A stretch of 64,000 nt of DNA from Thorsellia anophelis DSM 18579 (GTDB taxonomy: Bacteria; Pseudomonadota; Gammaproteobacteria; Enterobacterales; Thorselliaceae), in the NCBI RefSeq assembly GCF_900111395.1, contig NZ_FOHV01000001.1, positions 215,851-279,850 of the forward strand. Direction: 5' to 3'. The notes beneath the pieces were generated by a model. It saw only the letters and a program-made list of their open reading frames with translations. It ran no database searches and was not told where the DNA came from. How positions within the stretch are numbered: position 1 is the first letter of the stretch; each line of letters starts with the position of its first letter. Positions 49,229 to 58,860 of this stretch are shown here, piece by piece. A program made the position numbers and the translations under genes.

Positions 49229-49831
49229 TTAATTCCGAATTTTTTTAATCGACTCAGCAATAGATAGAAAATAATCGAGGCTAGGGGTGATTGTATTAGG
49301 GGTTTTTGCTTCATCATCCCAAAGTCTTAATTTTACAGCATCTTCAAAATGCACATTTGAGCGGAATGCTTCCACTTCTTCCTCGTTAAATCGCCCACCT
49401 TGTAATTCTAAACTATGGATAGAGTCAGGTGAAAGTTGTTCTTCATAAAGAGGGTTAACCGCGCATAAATATCGTTTGGCATCAACATGTAATCTAATTG
49501 GCTCGATCACCTCTTCGTCAAAAAGATTAACCAATAAAGTTGCTATAAGCTCTTGATGTTGATAATCTTGATTGGTTTTTATCTCATTTCTGATTTGGTT
49601 TGAATATAATACTAAATGACCAAGATCATGTAATAAAGATGCTGTAATTAATTTGGCATTTTCACCTGCTTCTTGTGCAAGCATTGCTGATTGTAGAGCA
49701 TGTTCTAATTGGCTAACAGGCGAGCCGTAATATTGTGTATCGCCAAAGCTATTCATCAATACCTTAATTTCTTCGATTGAATTAAATGGCATAAGAGATA
49801 GGTTAATTGGTTGTTGATTTATCGTAGGCAT
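49229..49831 (-). CDS. HD-domain protein of the phosphonate-operon type (PhnZ-like)
   Basis: A 200-residue HD-fold protein. LEHALQSAMLAQEAGENAKLITASLLHDLGHLVLY (residues 42-76) carries the H...HD metal ligands, IRLHVDAKRYLCAVNPLYEEQLSPDSIHSLELQGG follows, with further His. This matches the HD proteins found in phosphonate operons; characterised relatives (PhnZ) are mixed-valence di-iron oxygenases that cleave C-P bonds. A PhnN-like kinase gene lies just upstream on the same strand. No PhnY or C-P lyase genes are in view, so the substrate is open. Confidence 0.8.
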   Translation of the reverse strand: MPTINQQPINLSLMPFNSIEEIKVLMNSFGDTQYYGSPVSQLEHALQSAMLAQEAGENAKLITASLLHDLGHLVLYSNQIRNEIKTNQDYQHQELIATLLVNLFDEEVIEPIRLHVDAKRYLCAVNPLYEEQLSPDSIHSLELQGGRFNEEEVEAFRSNVHFEDAVKLRLWDDEAKTPNTITPSLDYFLSIAESIKKIRN

Positions 49832-50022
49832 AATGTGTTCTCATTTAAGGGTTGTTTATAAATTAATTTAACGTGAATTATTTTTTCATAAAGTTATTGC
49901 AAATAAGCATCAAATATCTGAGCTCACTTACTGATATGTTTGCAATTGAATATCTGTCCTTATCACGTCTAAATAGTAAAAATTATTCTGCCCTGTGATA
50001 TCTTAATATTTGAAATACAAGA

Positions 50023-50697
50023 CTAATCACTCAACTCTTCATAAAGCCTGAAATTTGCACTTTCATCATCAACAGTGTTAAGTATTTGGTATAGACGGAT
50101 AGCTAAGGTTTTAATATCGCAGTCATTATCAATAAAATGAGTATAGTTAGGTAAACCATTAGCATATGTTCTAGCTTGACTTAAACGTTGTTCTATTACC
50201 CGTTGACTTGCATGACCATTACTGAGTAGACGTTCTACTAATATTGCTTCAGGCACATTCAAACAAATTGGAATTAATGAATCCCCAAATATTTTTTTTG
50301 CCACAGGTAAATACGCTCTCGAGCCATTAACAATAACATTATGACCACCATTCACCCAATGATAGACCTCTCGGCCTACCGCGTATTTAAGGTTATTTGA
50401 CTTCCACGCCATAACAAAAAAACTATTTTCTAAGCGAAACTGAAAATCATTTTCATATAAAAAAATATGACTTTCATCACAACTTTCTTGATTATGCGTG
50501 ATATATCGATGAGCAACGATTATTTTTTGTTTATTGTCGGTAAAAATACTATGGGGAGGGTTTATGGTGGTAGGGGGATTTTTTCTGGTTTTTAATTGCT
50601 TATGTTCAAGGTCCTTAATGTTGTGTGCTTTTAAATAATTAAGTAAAGTATCTTTACCTGATCCAGACGCACCCATTAAATAAATTAATTTCGCCAT
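50023..50697 (-). CDS. phnN: PhnN-like ribose 1,5-bisphosphokinase
   Basis: A 224-residue P-loop kinase, longer than E. coli PhnN (185). The start at 50697 has AAGGAGATATTCTA upstream and gives MAKLIYLMGASGSGKDTLLNYL with the Walker A motif. ARHRYITR-type region appears as AHRYITHNQESCDESHIFLYENDFQFR, FVMAWKSNNLKYAVGREVYHWVNGGHNVIVNGSRAYLP follows, as in PhnN, which makes PRPP from ribose 1,5-bisphosphate formed by C-P lyase. Read with the HD gene downstream and the ugpQ ruin upstream, it looks like what is left of a phosphonate or phosphodiester operon. Confidence 0.82.
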   Translation of the reverse strand: MAKLIYLMGASGSGKDTLLNYLKAHNIKDLEHKQLKTRKNPPTTINPPHSIFTDNKQKIIVAHRYITHNQESCDESHIFLYENDFQFRLENSFFVMAWKSNNLKYAVGREVYHWVNGGHNVIVNGSRAYLPVAKKIFGDSLIPICLNVPEAILVERLLSNGHASQRVIEQRLSQARTYANGLPNYTHFIDNDCDIKTLAIRLYQILNTVDDESANFRLYEELSD

Positions 50698-51200
50698 TAG
50701 AATATCTCCTTTAGTCAAAACTGATAACGTTAATCTCATCATTACTAGACTAAAAACAATTAATTAGTCGCTAGCATTAATGTGTTAAATGCAAAAATCA
50801 GCTATTTAACTTCGATAGTCAAACAGAATAACAATCGAGTTAAATAGGGATGGGAACAAATATTCTTACTAGTCCTAAGTAATTGATATGTTTATCTTAC
50901 AAATATCATTTATCAGGTTTCTTGATTAAAGATGATAGTCAATAATTGTGACAAAATTATTGATTTTATATTGCACTTTTATGTCGAGGAGATGAGGGTA
51001 GACTTAAGTTGGCTTGTTAACTTTTTGAATATGGTTAAATTGACATATTCCCAGATGACTTTCTATTAATATAACAATCAAATATTGCTAATTCTACTTA
51101 TTATGATAGATAGTGGTACAAAGAGTTAACAGCGATTGATATCCAATTTACTTGCTTAACTATAGGTAAATTGTATAGATTAATTTATAAGAAAATTGAT
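50698..51200. other. Intergenic region between phnN and the ugpQ ruin
   Basis: About 500 AT-rich bases. I see no gene, RNA or clear repeat. Confidence 0.4.
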
Positions 51201-51566
51201 ATGTCACAGTCACATTGGCCTTATTACTTCACTCCAATAGTGCGACACATCGTGGTGCTGGAAAATACACACCTGAAAATACGTTAGCTTCGCTGCGAAT
51301 CGATGCTGAGTATTGTCATAAAATGGTGAAGTTTGATGTAACGCTCTCTGAATATGATGTTGCGTTCTAATCCCATCATGATAAATTGAACCATACAACG
51401 AATTTTAATGCACTTGAAGCGAAAACTTCCTAGCAAACACTTTCTAATTTAGATACAGGACGTTGGGTATACTAAACCGTTCGAAAGTGAATGCTTAGCT
51501 ACTTTTGCAAAAATTGCTGAAATAATCTATCAACTTGGCTTGGTGGTAAACATCGAAATTAAGCGC
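51201..51566 (+). pseudogene. ugpQ: Glycerophosphodiester phosphodiesterase (UgpQ-like) ruin
   Basis: The start reads [12 protein letters not shown]; then the frame shifts to [35 protein letters not shown], the metal- and substrate-binding N-terminus of the GDPD family (HRG...PENT...FD), then stops at TAA. Further pieces DTGRWVY and ECLATFAKIAEIIYQLGLVVNIEIK follow in other frames. At least three stops or shifts are present and the C-terminal half is gone. UgpQ releases glycerol-3-phosphate from phospholipid headgroup diesters. Confidence 0.85.
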
Positions 51567-52142
51567 CTCTTATTTTTCATTTTCTTTTAAAACATTACTT
51601 GCAGGCAAACAAACTCAGCCACATAAAGCTAGTATATAGTTTTCCCAAATAGCTGATTTAGTTAAATGATTGTTTAGGTGAGCGATCGCATCCTAGTTTG
51701 CAGTAAGTTTCTACAACAAGTTAATTTTTATATATTTATAAAGCATCAATTATTTTTAATGTGTATTCACAGTATGTTAGCTGGATATACATAAACATAA
51801 TTCCTTCTCTTATATAAAATCGAAAAATATTCCAACCTGTCTATTTTTTTATTAAATATAAAATCTATAGGCATGAGTATTTAGCCTGATTGATATTTTT
51901 TTAAATAATTACCTAAGTAACTTTTTGAATTAATAAGAATAAAGAATGCAGCTGACAAAACCTTAATTATTTATTATCATTGCTTATTGTAATTAAGTAA
52001 TTCAAATGGTAATATTTAGTTAAGTTTTAATCTATGTAGCTCAGATATTGAGCATGTAAACTGTAGCAATTACCTTATTAGAATAATATTTATGTTAAAA
52101 TTAACACCAAATCAATCATTGAATACCACTTTGAGGCTTGAT
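51567..52142. other. AT-rich region upstream of the adhesin locus
   Basis: About 575 bases with no intact gene. It separates the ugpQ ruin from the heptamer ORF and is expected to hold the promoter for the downstream locus. Confidence 0.4.
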
Positions 52143-52623
52143 ATGTCTAGAGAAGTTGAGTATAATCAGCGATCAGCGATCAGCGATCAGCGATCAGCGA
52201 TCATTTCTTACAAATTTAAATGTTTTAACACATTTAACGCTTCCCTATACTTCGCATAAAAAAGCATTAAGTTCTCTTCGAACAAATCAAAACAGACTCA
52301 TTTGTTTAAATTCAGCATTAACTAAATATAAAGTTACGCCTACTGGGCTAGCTATTGTATTGTACCCGCATTTAGTAAATGATACTGAGAACCCAACAAA
52401 CCGTATCGAACACATTTCTAATACTAAATTAGGCAGTCAGGCTATTGCCGTCATCTTAGATGACCCCGCTCCCTATATTCAATCTGAAACGGTAAATACA
52501 ACCAAAACCAAAACAGTCAGATATTACTCATCTTGGCTGCGTATTCCTGTGCCTGTCAATCAGCAACGAACTAAATTGAGTCGAAAACGCATACTGCAAG
52601 TAGCGGATAGTGCGTTCAAGTAG
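52143..52623 (+). CDS. Phase-variable ORF at the head of the SinH-like locus, currently OFF
   Basis: ATG at 52143 with GAGG seven bases upstream reads MSREVEYNQRSAIS..., crosses five ATCAGCG units and stops at 52257 after 38 codons. The long open frame (FLTNLNVLTHLTLPYTSHKK... to the stop at 52623) is +1. Losing one heptamer, or gaining two, joins them into a protein of about 157 residues. A further ATG at 52092 is in the same frame as 52143. The product matches no family I know; its C-terminus is basic (QQRTKLSRKRILQVADSAFK). Position just before a small helix-turn-helix-like ORF and the barrel gene suggests a regulatory role, which is inference. Confidence 0.65.
52165..52203 (+). repeat. 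Heptamer tract, 5 x ATCAGCG plus ATCA
   Basis: Five perfect copies and a partial sixth in the 5' coding part of the 52143 ORF. Seven is 1 mod 3, so each change shifts the frame. Confidence 0.95.
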
Positions 52624-52707
52624 TTATCTATACGAGCTATCTTTCAAGAGACAGTAAATCTGTAACAGGTTGAATGATAACAGGTAGGCATAAGGGATTA
52701 AGGTGTT

Positions 52708-53043
52708 ATGGCGGTATTAACGCATGAAGAGAAAGACCGAATATTAGACGAATTTTTAGGTGGGATATCAGCAGAGTGTATTTGCCGCGATTACAACATT
52801 ACTCCACTACAATTAGTTGAAATATTTAATTCAACCGAGCGGAGCTTTGTGAATGAACTGTTTGATGAACCGGAGAAACCTAAACTGACTATATCACAAG
52901 TGGAATATGAAAATAGTCAGTTAAAAGAGCAACACGATTTATTAAATAGAAAAATTAATGAATACGAAATTGAGATCCGTGTTCACAAAGAAATGTTAGA
53001 GACACTAATAGCGAATAATGCAAAGAAATGGAAACTATTTTGA
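52708..53043 (+). CDS. Small protein with HTH-like N-terminus and coiled coil
   Basis: A 111-residue acidic protein. Residues about 5-45 (EEKDRILDEFLGGISAECICRDYNITPLQLVEIFN) look like a helix-turn-helix of the Trp-repressor or transposase orfA kind; residues 65-105 (VEYENSQLKEQHDLLNRKINEYEIEIRVHKEML) are predicted coiled coil. It resembles orfA-like regulators but no orfB follows. Next downstream is a 59-residue ORF overlapping the barrel gene, so this could be a regulator of the adhesin locus. Confidence 0.65.
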   Translation: MAVLTHEEKDRILDEFLGGISAECICRDYNITPLQLVEIFNSTERSFVNELFDEPEKPKLTISQVEYENSQLKEQHDLLNRKINEYEIEIRVHKEMLETLIANNAKKWKLF

Positions 53044-53061
53044 TGAGGGTGTGGATATGCA

Positions 53062-53241
53062 ATGCAAACTGAATATATGACTGGCAGCCACATGACCAGT
53101 ATCTACCACCGAACTGTAAGATTTAATGCATTACGGTGGGTTATAGACAACACCATAAGAGTAGAAAACAACATCCATATGCACGTACAAAATCGTTTAA
53201 ATACTAAGAATATAATTTTCATAAAAAGGATGAGTAAATGA
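53062..53241 (+). CDS. Short ORF coupled to the barrel gene by ATGA overlap
   Basis: A 59-residue ORF (MQTEYMTGSHMTSIYHRTVRF...) whose TGA overlaps the ATG of the next gene (ATGA at 53238-53241). GAGGGTGTGG lies about ten bases upstream. No family recognised and no signal peptide; rich in basic and Asn residues. The overlap is what translationally coupled leader or regulatory genes look like, but chance is not excluded. Confidence 0.4.
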   Translation: MQTEYMTGSHMTSIYHRTVRFNALRWVIDNTIRVENNIHMHVQNRLNTKNIIFIKRMSK

Positions 53242-55799
53242 TAAGGAAATATATTGACAACAATAAATTAACTGCAGCAGCCTTATTCGCGCTCTCCCTT
53301 TGTCCATTGACGAATCTGGCACACGCAGAAGTCGAGATAAACAACGGCATAGTAGAAGTTGCTGGTATTGAGGGTGAGACAGCAATTTATACCGCGCCTA
53401 GTGACATTAGTCTTTACCAATTGGCATTGCAAAGCGGGATCACCGTGGATGCATTACGCAAGTTGAACCATGGCCAAGTAGACAACATAGAAATATTAGC
53501 GGCAGCACAATCGATTGTGTTACCTAAAACGTCGCCTTTATTTTCACAGACTCAACAAGAAGAAGTTTCAGCTATTACCGCATTGCCTGAACTCAGTACA
53601 CGTGAATTAGGCAACGAAACGGCAACCGAGCTGCTAATTAATACAACACCTGCGGGTCGTTATGTCACAGGCACAGCGGAAGAAAATACTGCCAATATTG
53701 CCCAATCTGTTGCAACACAAGATTGGAGTAATTTAACCCCAGAAATCGTGCTAGATGATGCAGAGACCTGGGCGAAAAACCAAGCTAAACAAGCGCTGAT
53801 GGAACCAATTGAAAAAGGTGCTAATGAATTACTCGGTAGGTTTGGTAAAGGTTCGGTCAATATCTCGATTGATGAAGATGGCAGCTTAAGAAGCTCAAGC
53901 TTATCTTTATTAAGCCCTTGGTATGATGATAAAGAGAGCCTTTTCTTTTCACAAGTTGGTATCAACAGCCAAAATCGTGAACGCACCATTGGTAACTTTG
54001 GTTTTGGTTACCGTTATGAGCAAGATAGTTATCTATTAGGGACTAACGCCTTTATTGATCATGATTTTACTGGGAGCAACACACGGTTAGGTTTAGGAAC
54101 AGAATTGTGGATGGATAATCTAAAGTTAGCGGCTAACTACTATACACCGCTATCTGACTGGAAAGAGTCTGATGTGTTGTTAGATTTCGAAGAACGCCCA
54201 GCGCAAGGTTTTGACATCCGTGCTCAAGCGTATTTGCCTAACTATGAACAATTAGGTGCATCACTAAAGTATGAGCAATATTTTGGTGACCAAGTAGGGC
54301 TATTTGGCGAAAACAAAGAAGCGTTACAACATGATCCAAAAGCCATATCGATTGGATTGGATTATACCCCAATCCCATTGGTGACTTTCAAAGCAGCACA
54401 GCGTTTTGGTGATGATGGCGAAAAAGATACACGTTTAGATATGAATTTAAACTTACAGCTTGGTACGCCATTAGAAAAGCAACTTGATCCTGATAATGTT
54501 GCGGCAACTCGTAGCTTAAAAGGTAGTCGTTATGATTTAGTTGATCGTAACTACGACATTGTCTTTGAATATCGCCAAAATATCTTCCAAGTGATGTGGA
54601 ATTTACCAACGCCATATTCAATGGAGATGGGCGAGACCTTGCCATTGCAAGTGCTCACGACAAGTAAAACACCAATTGTTAAAGTCGTTTGGAGTATTAA
54701 AACCAAATTAGGTCGTGACGTAACAACGGGATTTGACCCACAAGATTTGAGTAATAATGATTTAAAACTGAATTTTAAACCGGATGATTTAGATAATTAC
54801 ATCATTATTGCAACAGTAACTAACCAAGCAGGGATGACCGTTTCCACTATTCCTTTCGAATTAAATATGCGTATGGGTACAGGTGGATTAGCGAGGACAC
54901 GACTTAAGTTTATTGATACTGAAACCAGGGCAACTTCTGTCTCTGCGATTCCTTCAGGTCAATTTGGTGATTATACCTCTGATGAGATCTTGCAACTGTC
55001 AGTTAAGGCGGTGCAGTTTGATGAAGCTGGTATTGAGAAAATGCTCAAATTTACTGATGGACAATGGTGGATAAGAGTAATGAGTCCTGATGGTACCGAA
55101 GAATTTATCAATACGATAAATGGTAATTTTGGGAATGAAAGTACTCTATTGTTAGTTAAGCAAGATTTAATATCAGATGAAAATGGTATAGAAATCAATG
55201 GTATTGAGTATGGGATAGTATCAGCGATTAATTTTGCGAATGTTCCAGTGAAAATTCAAATTGGTTACAGCGTCATAGAGGGTGAAAAAGTAGATCCAAT
55301 TTTCCATGATGGATATTTTAATCGGTTCTACACACTCGGTAGCGTATCGTTTCAACTCTTTGAACGAGGCATAGATGGTAAACAACCACGTACAACAGCG
55401 ATGACACCAAACGATAATTTGAAGATTGATACCTATTATGAAGTGGTGATATTAGATCAAGACAATAACGAAGTGACAGGACAATTTGTGGATACAATAA
55501 GATGGCATTACGTGGATGGAGCTAATAATCAAGTCGATCTTGAAGGATGTATGGGCTATGCGATGTTCTCTACGCAACGTACAAACTTTGATAACAATGA
55601 GTTCAGCTGGGGGAATTTAGTCAGACACCCGCTGGAAACTGAACAAGGATTAAGACTCATGCCAAGCATTGATCTCAGTAATTGGAATCCAGACGGTGTA
55701 TTAGATGAAAACACTAATGTCTATTGCGAAAATAGTGGTGCAGCTGTTGAGGCGGTCGAAGAATACAACGGATATCAATTTTTAAATGGTCAAGGCTAA
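53238..55799 (+). CDS. LysM plus inverse-autotransporter beta-barrel adhesin (SinH/SivH-like)
   Basis: An 853-residue intimin/invasin-family protein. A signal peptide ends at NLAHA (residue 30). A LysM-like module (SDISLYQLALQSGITVDALRKLN, about 50-98) would bind peptidoglycan. The 12-stranded inverse-autotransporter barrel covers about 165-430: WAKNQAKQALMEPIEKGANELLGRFGKGSVNIS, SLLSPWYDDKESLFFSQVGINSQNRERTIGNFGFGYR, FIDHDFTGSNTRLGLGTELW. The C-terminal 400 residues are Ig-like modules after EYRQNIFQVMWNLP. Short C-terminal passenger and the two SinI-like genes that follow fit the SinH/SivH branch (and the ZirT-type exoprotein systems) rather than intimin. Confidence 0.9.
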   Translation: MIRKYIDNNKLTAAALFALSLCPLTNLAHAEVEINNGIVEVAGIEGETAIYTAPSDISLYQLALQSGITVDALRKLNHGQVDNIEILAAAQSIVLPKTSPLFSQTQQEEVSAITALPELSTRELGNETATELLINTTPAGRYVTGTAEENTANIAQSVATQDWSNLTPEIVLDDAETWAKNQAKQALMEPIEKGANELLGRFGKGSVNISIDEDGSLRSSSLSLLSPWYDDKESLFFSQVGINSQNRERTIGNFGFGYRYEQDSYLLGTNAFIDHDFTGSNTRLGLGTELWMDNLKLAANYYTPLSDWKESDVLLDFEERPAQGFDIRAQAYLPNYEQLGASLKYEQYFGDQVGLFGENKEALQHDPKAISIGLDYTPIPLVTFKAAQRFGDDGEKDTRLDMNLNLQLGTPLEKQLDPDNVAATRSLKGSRYDLVDRNYDIVFEYRQNIFQVMWNLPTPYSMEMGETLPLQVLTTSKTPIVKVVWSIKTKLGRDVTTGFDPQDLSNNDLKLNFKPDDLDNYIIIATVTNQAGMTVSTIPFELNMRMGTGGLARTRLKFIDTETRATSVSAIPSGQFGDYTSDEILQLSVKAVQFDEAGIEKMLKFTDGQWWIRVMSPDGTEEFINTINGNFGNESTLLLVKQDLISDENGIEINGIEYGIVSAINFANVPVKIQIGYSVIEGEKVDPIFHDGYFNRFYTLGSVSFQLFERGIDGKQPRTTAMTPNDNLKIDTYYEVVILDQDNNEVTGQFVDTIRWHYVDGANNQVDLEGCMGYAMFSTQRTNFDNNEFSWGNLVRHPLETEQGLRLMPSIDLSNWNPDGVLDENTNVYCENSGAAVEAVEEYNGYQFLNGQG

Positions 55800-55806
55800 G
55801 GGGTTA

Positions 55807-56886
55807 ATGATGATGATGAAACATAAACTAATTAAGCCCTTAATGATTGGATTATTGATTGCAAGCAGCATCCAAGGCGTCTATGCAGAAGATGTAGTTG
55901 GAAGAACGTATATGTCAACTGATGCCTTACCTGGTCCTTTATTAGGTCATGCACCGGGGATTGAAGTGACAGTAACGACTAATAGCGCATGTACTGATGG
56001 TGTAATTTATACGGGAAATACTTTGACTATCGATTATCGGTTGCTTGATACGGATTTAGACTGGGCTAATGAGTCTACTAAAGCAGAAATGGAAGCAAAG
56101 ATTTCTTGGTACTTCTTAACAGAAGATGCTGAAGGTAATTTTGTTCTGGACGGTGATGGTACCCCTTTCAAAACAGGTGGACTCACCTATGAAGTTCAGC
56201 CAGAAGATGCTGGTAAGATTATTGGGATCTCGATTAAGCCGATGACCACAACGGGCGATCCAAATACGACGGCGGAGCCTCTTGAGGTGTTTGACTTAAG
56301 AACTACCCACACACTAGTGCCACAAGGCCAAGAAATGCTGTTTGAGAATCAAGTTGCGGGCACAGCATTTAATAATGGCTATATATTAGGTGTCAATAAC
56401 ATCACAAATGTGGTGATACAACCCACCGTTCCTGGTCAAGAGTGTGGGGTTATTCAGCCAACCGATGATATTGAAATCGTGTTATACAAAAATATTGCAC
56501 CAGCAAAACAAGCGTATGAATATGAAGAGCTACCGTTTGACCAAACGGAGGGTAAGTTAAAAGTAAAAACTTACTATGCCGTGAAAGTGTTTGCTAAAGA
56601 ACCCGATCCGGCAAATCCGGGTGGGTATATACGCGGAGCTAACATTACCGGTTTATATAAAGACAAACTTGTTTGGGAGCTTGTTGATGTAAATGATGCA
56701 TCTAATCGTGTTGTTGTTGAGGCGAATTATATTAAAACGCAAGATAAAGATTATTTCGAATTTAAAACACAAGAATTAAATAACGAACAATCTCAAGATG
56801 GCGTTACTCAACCAGCAACATTAGCAAAAAGTATTGAGCATCAAAGTCAGCAAGGGATGAAATTTGAAATATCAATCACCGAGTAA
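55807..56886 (+). CDS. SinI-like secreted protein 1
   Basis: A 359-residue exported protein, start at the first of four consecutive ATGs with AAGGGG upstream. Signal peptide MKHKLIKPLMIGLLIASSIQGVYA. The mature part has two Ig-like halves; ISWYFLTEDAEGNFVLDGDG and LTYEVQPEDAGKIIGISIKPMTTTGDP match the same region of the next gene's product. Such proteins (SinI/SivI family) accompany SinH-type inverse autotransporters. It starts 7 bases after the barrel gene, so the two are cotranscribed and coupled. Presumed surface or secreted partner of the barrel protein. Confidence 0.82.
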   Translation: MMMMKHKLIKPLMIGLLIASSIQGVYAEDVVGRTYMSTDALPGPLLGHAPGIEVTVTTNSACTDGVIYTGNTLTIDYRLLDTDLDWANESTKAEMEAKISWYFLTEDAEGNFVLDGDGTPFKTGGLTYEVQPEDAGKIIGISIKPMTTTGDPNTTAEPLEVFDLRTTHTLVPQGQEMLFENQVAGTAFNNGYILGVNNITNVVIQPTVPGQECGVIQPTDDIEIVLYKNIAPAKQAYEYEELPFDQTEGKLKVKTYYAVKVFAKEPDPANPGGYIRGANITGLYKDKLVWELVDVNDASNRVVVEANYIKTQDKDYFEFKTQELNNEQSQDGVTQPATLAKSIEHQSQQGMKFEISITE

Positions 56887-57179
56887 ATGATAAAAATAGT
56901 TGTTATAAATAAATCATATTAAATACACATATTAAAAACGGTATTTAACATATTTATTTTAAAAAAAGTAAACACTTTATTTAAAGCAGTTATTAAAAAG
57001 TGTTTTAAAAAATGGAGTCAAAAATATAGTTAAAACATGGTTATTTATTAATAACGCAATTTTAATTATTCAGTCTATTTAAAGAAGTAAACGTAGTAAC
57101 AAAAAATTACTGGTAACAGTAAAAACAAATAATTGACGTATTTATACGGAAATTAATATTTTTTATCTGAGGAGCATTT

Positions 57180-58487
57180 ATGAAATCAATTAGTATGAAA
57201 GTAAAACCGTTTGTTTTGGCATTAGGTCTGTCATCACTCTTAGTGAGTGGAACAGCTTTTTCTGCGGCAGTAAGCGTAAAAACGACTAACAGCACCATTA
57301 AAGGTGCACCACCGTTTATTCCTTACGTGCACGTAAAGTCAAGTACGGAGACGTTACAGGTAGATTCAACCCTCTTTTTTGATCTACCTGACGCGACTAG
57401 TTATCTCTTTAAAGATAAGTGGACTCCACTTGATCAAAGCGATATTGAAACTAAATCAGCACAAAATACAGCACCTGCACCTGGTGTGCCTGGCGTGAAT
57501 AAGATGGGTGGCTCGTTAATGTTTGTTGATCTTGATGGCGATAAAGAAGGTGATCGTAAAGATAGAAAAAATGGCGGTAAAGTTGTGATCGAGTGGTACA
57601 AAATGATTGAAACCGATCCTTCTCTAGCGGGTGAGATCACTCTTGGGGATGTTGAAGCGAACTGGACAAAATTGACTGCTGATAATGACAAAGGTGAGTA
57701 TACCTTGAAATTAGGGGATTTGAATTACCAAATTGCGGCAGTGATTATGCCGATGACCGCAACAGGTGATCCCGATCGTAATAATAAACTTTTAGTGCCA
57801 AACGTGTTGGAATTCGCAGGTCAGGTAGTCGATCCTGAAAATCCGGGTGGTCCAGTAGATCCACTAGATCCAGGTCCTAACCCAGAAATCATTCCACCAG
57901 GTGATGGCGGCCCAGGTGTAGAACCAAAAACTGGTGCTGATCTACGTCTAGTTATTCACACCAATAAAGCGTACAACGATGCGTATCTAGCGTATAAAGC
58001 GGATCCAAGCGGTCCAGCACCTGATTTCTCAACAGTACCTGCTTCGGATATTTTTGGTGACAACCTAGACATGAATGCTGGTCAGGGTCTTAGCCTTAAA
58101 ACTGATACTGTTTACTACGCAACTGTCTTAGCAACTGAAATCGAAGGTTCAACCGTTGTAACAGATTATACGACAGATGTGACTAGTGAATACGCTGATA
58201 CATTAATTTGGTCTTATGTAGATCAAGATAATAGTACACCATTTGAAATCGACAATGATGGCGAAATGGCGTTCCGCACATTAAGAAACAGTAATGTTGC
58301 TGGTAGCGCAGGTGATCTGAATGGTGATGGTGCAGAAACGGATAACGATGGTTCAGTTGTGGATCGTGTGAAAGACAGCACAGCGATTCTTGATGCACTT
58401 AACTTAACGCCAGGTGCGGATGCATTAGGTCTGAATGAGCAAGGATTTAGAATTAAATTCTCTGTGGATGACGGCACATCAGAATAA
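57180..58487 (+). CDS. SinI-like secreted protein 2
   Basis: A 435-residue paralogue of the preceding product. Signal peptide MKVKPFVLALGLSSLLVSGTAFSA. The shared block is VVIEWYKMIETDPSLAGEITLG and LGDLNYQIAAVIMPMTATGDPDRNN near residues 125-200; an acidic Pro/Gly linker (DPENPGGPVDPLDPGPNPEI, about 218-245) joins a second domain with LRLVIHTNKAYNDAYLAYK and a C-terminal EIDNDGEMAFRTLRNS. A GAGGAG site precedes the ATG. The 293-base gap to the previous gene may carry its own promoter. A strong hairpin follows. Confidence 0.8.
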   Translation: MKSISMKVKPFVLALGLSSLLVSGTAFSAAVSVKTTNSTIKGAPPFIPYVHVKSSTETLQVDSTLFFDLPDATSYLFKDKWTPLDQSDIETKSAQNTAPAPGVPGVNKMGGSLMFVDLDGDKEGDRKDRKNGGKVVIEWYKMIETDPSLAGEITLGDVEANWTKLTADNDKGEYTLKLGDLNYQIAAVIMPMTATGDPDRNNKLLVPNVLEFAGQVVDPENPGGPVDPLDPGPNPEIIPPGDGGPGVEPKTGADLRLVIHTNKAYNDAYLAYKADPSGPAPDFSTVPASDIFGDNLDMNAGQGLSLKTDTVYYATVLATEIEGSTVVTDYTTDVTSEYADTLIWSYVDQDNSTPFEIDNDGEMAFRTLRNSNVAGSAGDLNGDGAETDNDGSVVDRVKDSTAILDALNLTPGADALGLNEQGFRIKFSVDDGTSE

Positions 58488-58528
58488 TCTAGCAAGCTAG
58501 TCATTATTCAAGTTGTTATGATTAAAAC

Positions 58529-58557
58529 AAGGAGTGCGCAGGTAATGCGCACTCCTT
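58529..58557 (+). terminator. Hairpin after SinI-like gene 2
   Basis: AAGGAGTGCGC - 7 bases - GCGCACTCCTT, perfect 11-base stem, 42 bases after the stop, without a strong U-run. Confidence 0.6.
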
Positions 58558-58860
58558 AACAGAATAAATCATTTTGATTATTTTCAAAATGGCTTTCAGT
58601 CTGGGAGTAAGACATTAAGTATTTGGCAGAATTTATGTTATCGCGAGCCATTTTGAAAATTATGATTTGAGTATGTATTTATTACAATGCTTGATGAAAA
58701 GGGCATTAAATAACAAGTAAATAACGATGAAATAATTCATCGTTTAAATCTAAAAATAGGCTACTTTACCTATTTTAGTATTGACCTGATTAACTATGAA
58801 CAAGCATAAAAAAATAGAGAAAAACAGCATGAACAGTCGTTTAAAAAGAGGAAATAAACC
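58558..58860 (+). promoter_or_regulatory. Region upstream of the small adhesin-domain genes
   Basis: About 300 bases; expected to hold a promoter for the 58861-60642 group. AAAGAGGAAATAAACC is the ribosome site for 58861. No simple-sequence tract is present, unlike the distant paralogues. Confidence 0.45.
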
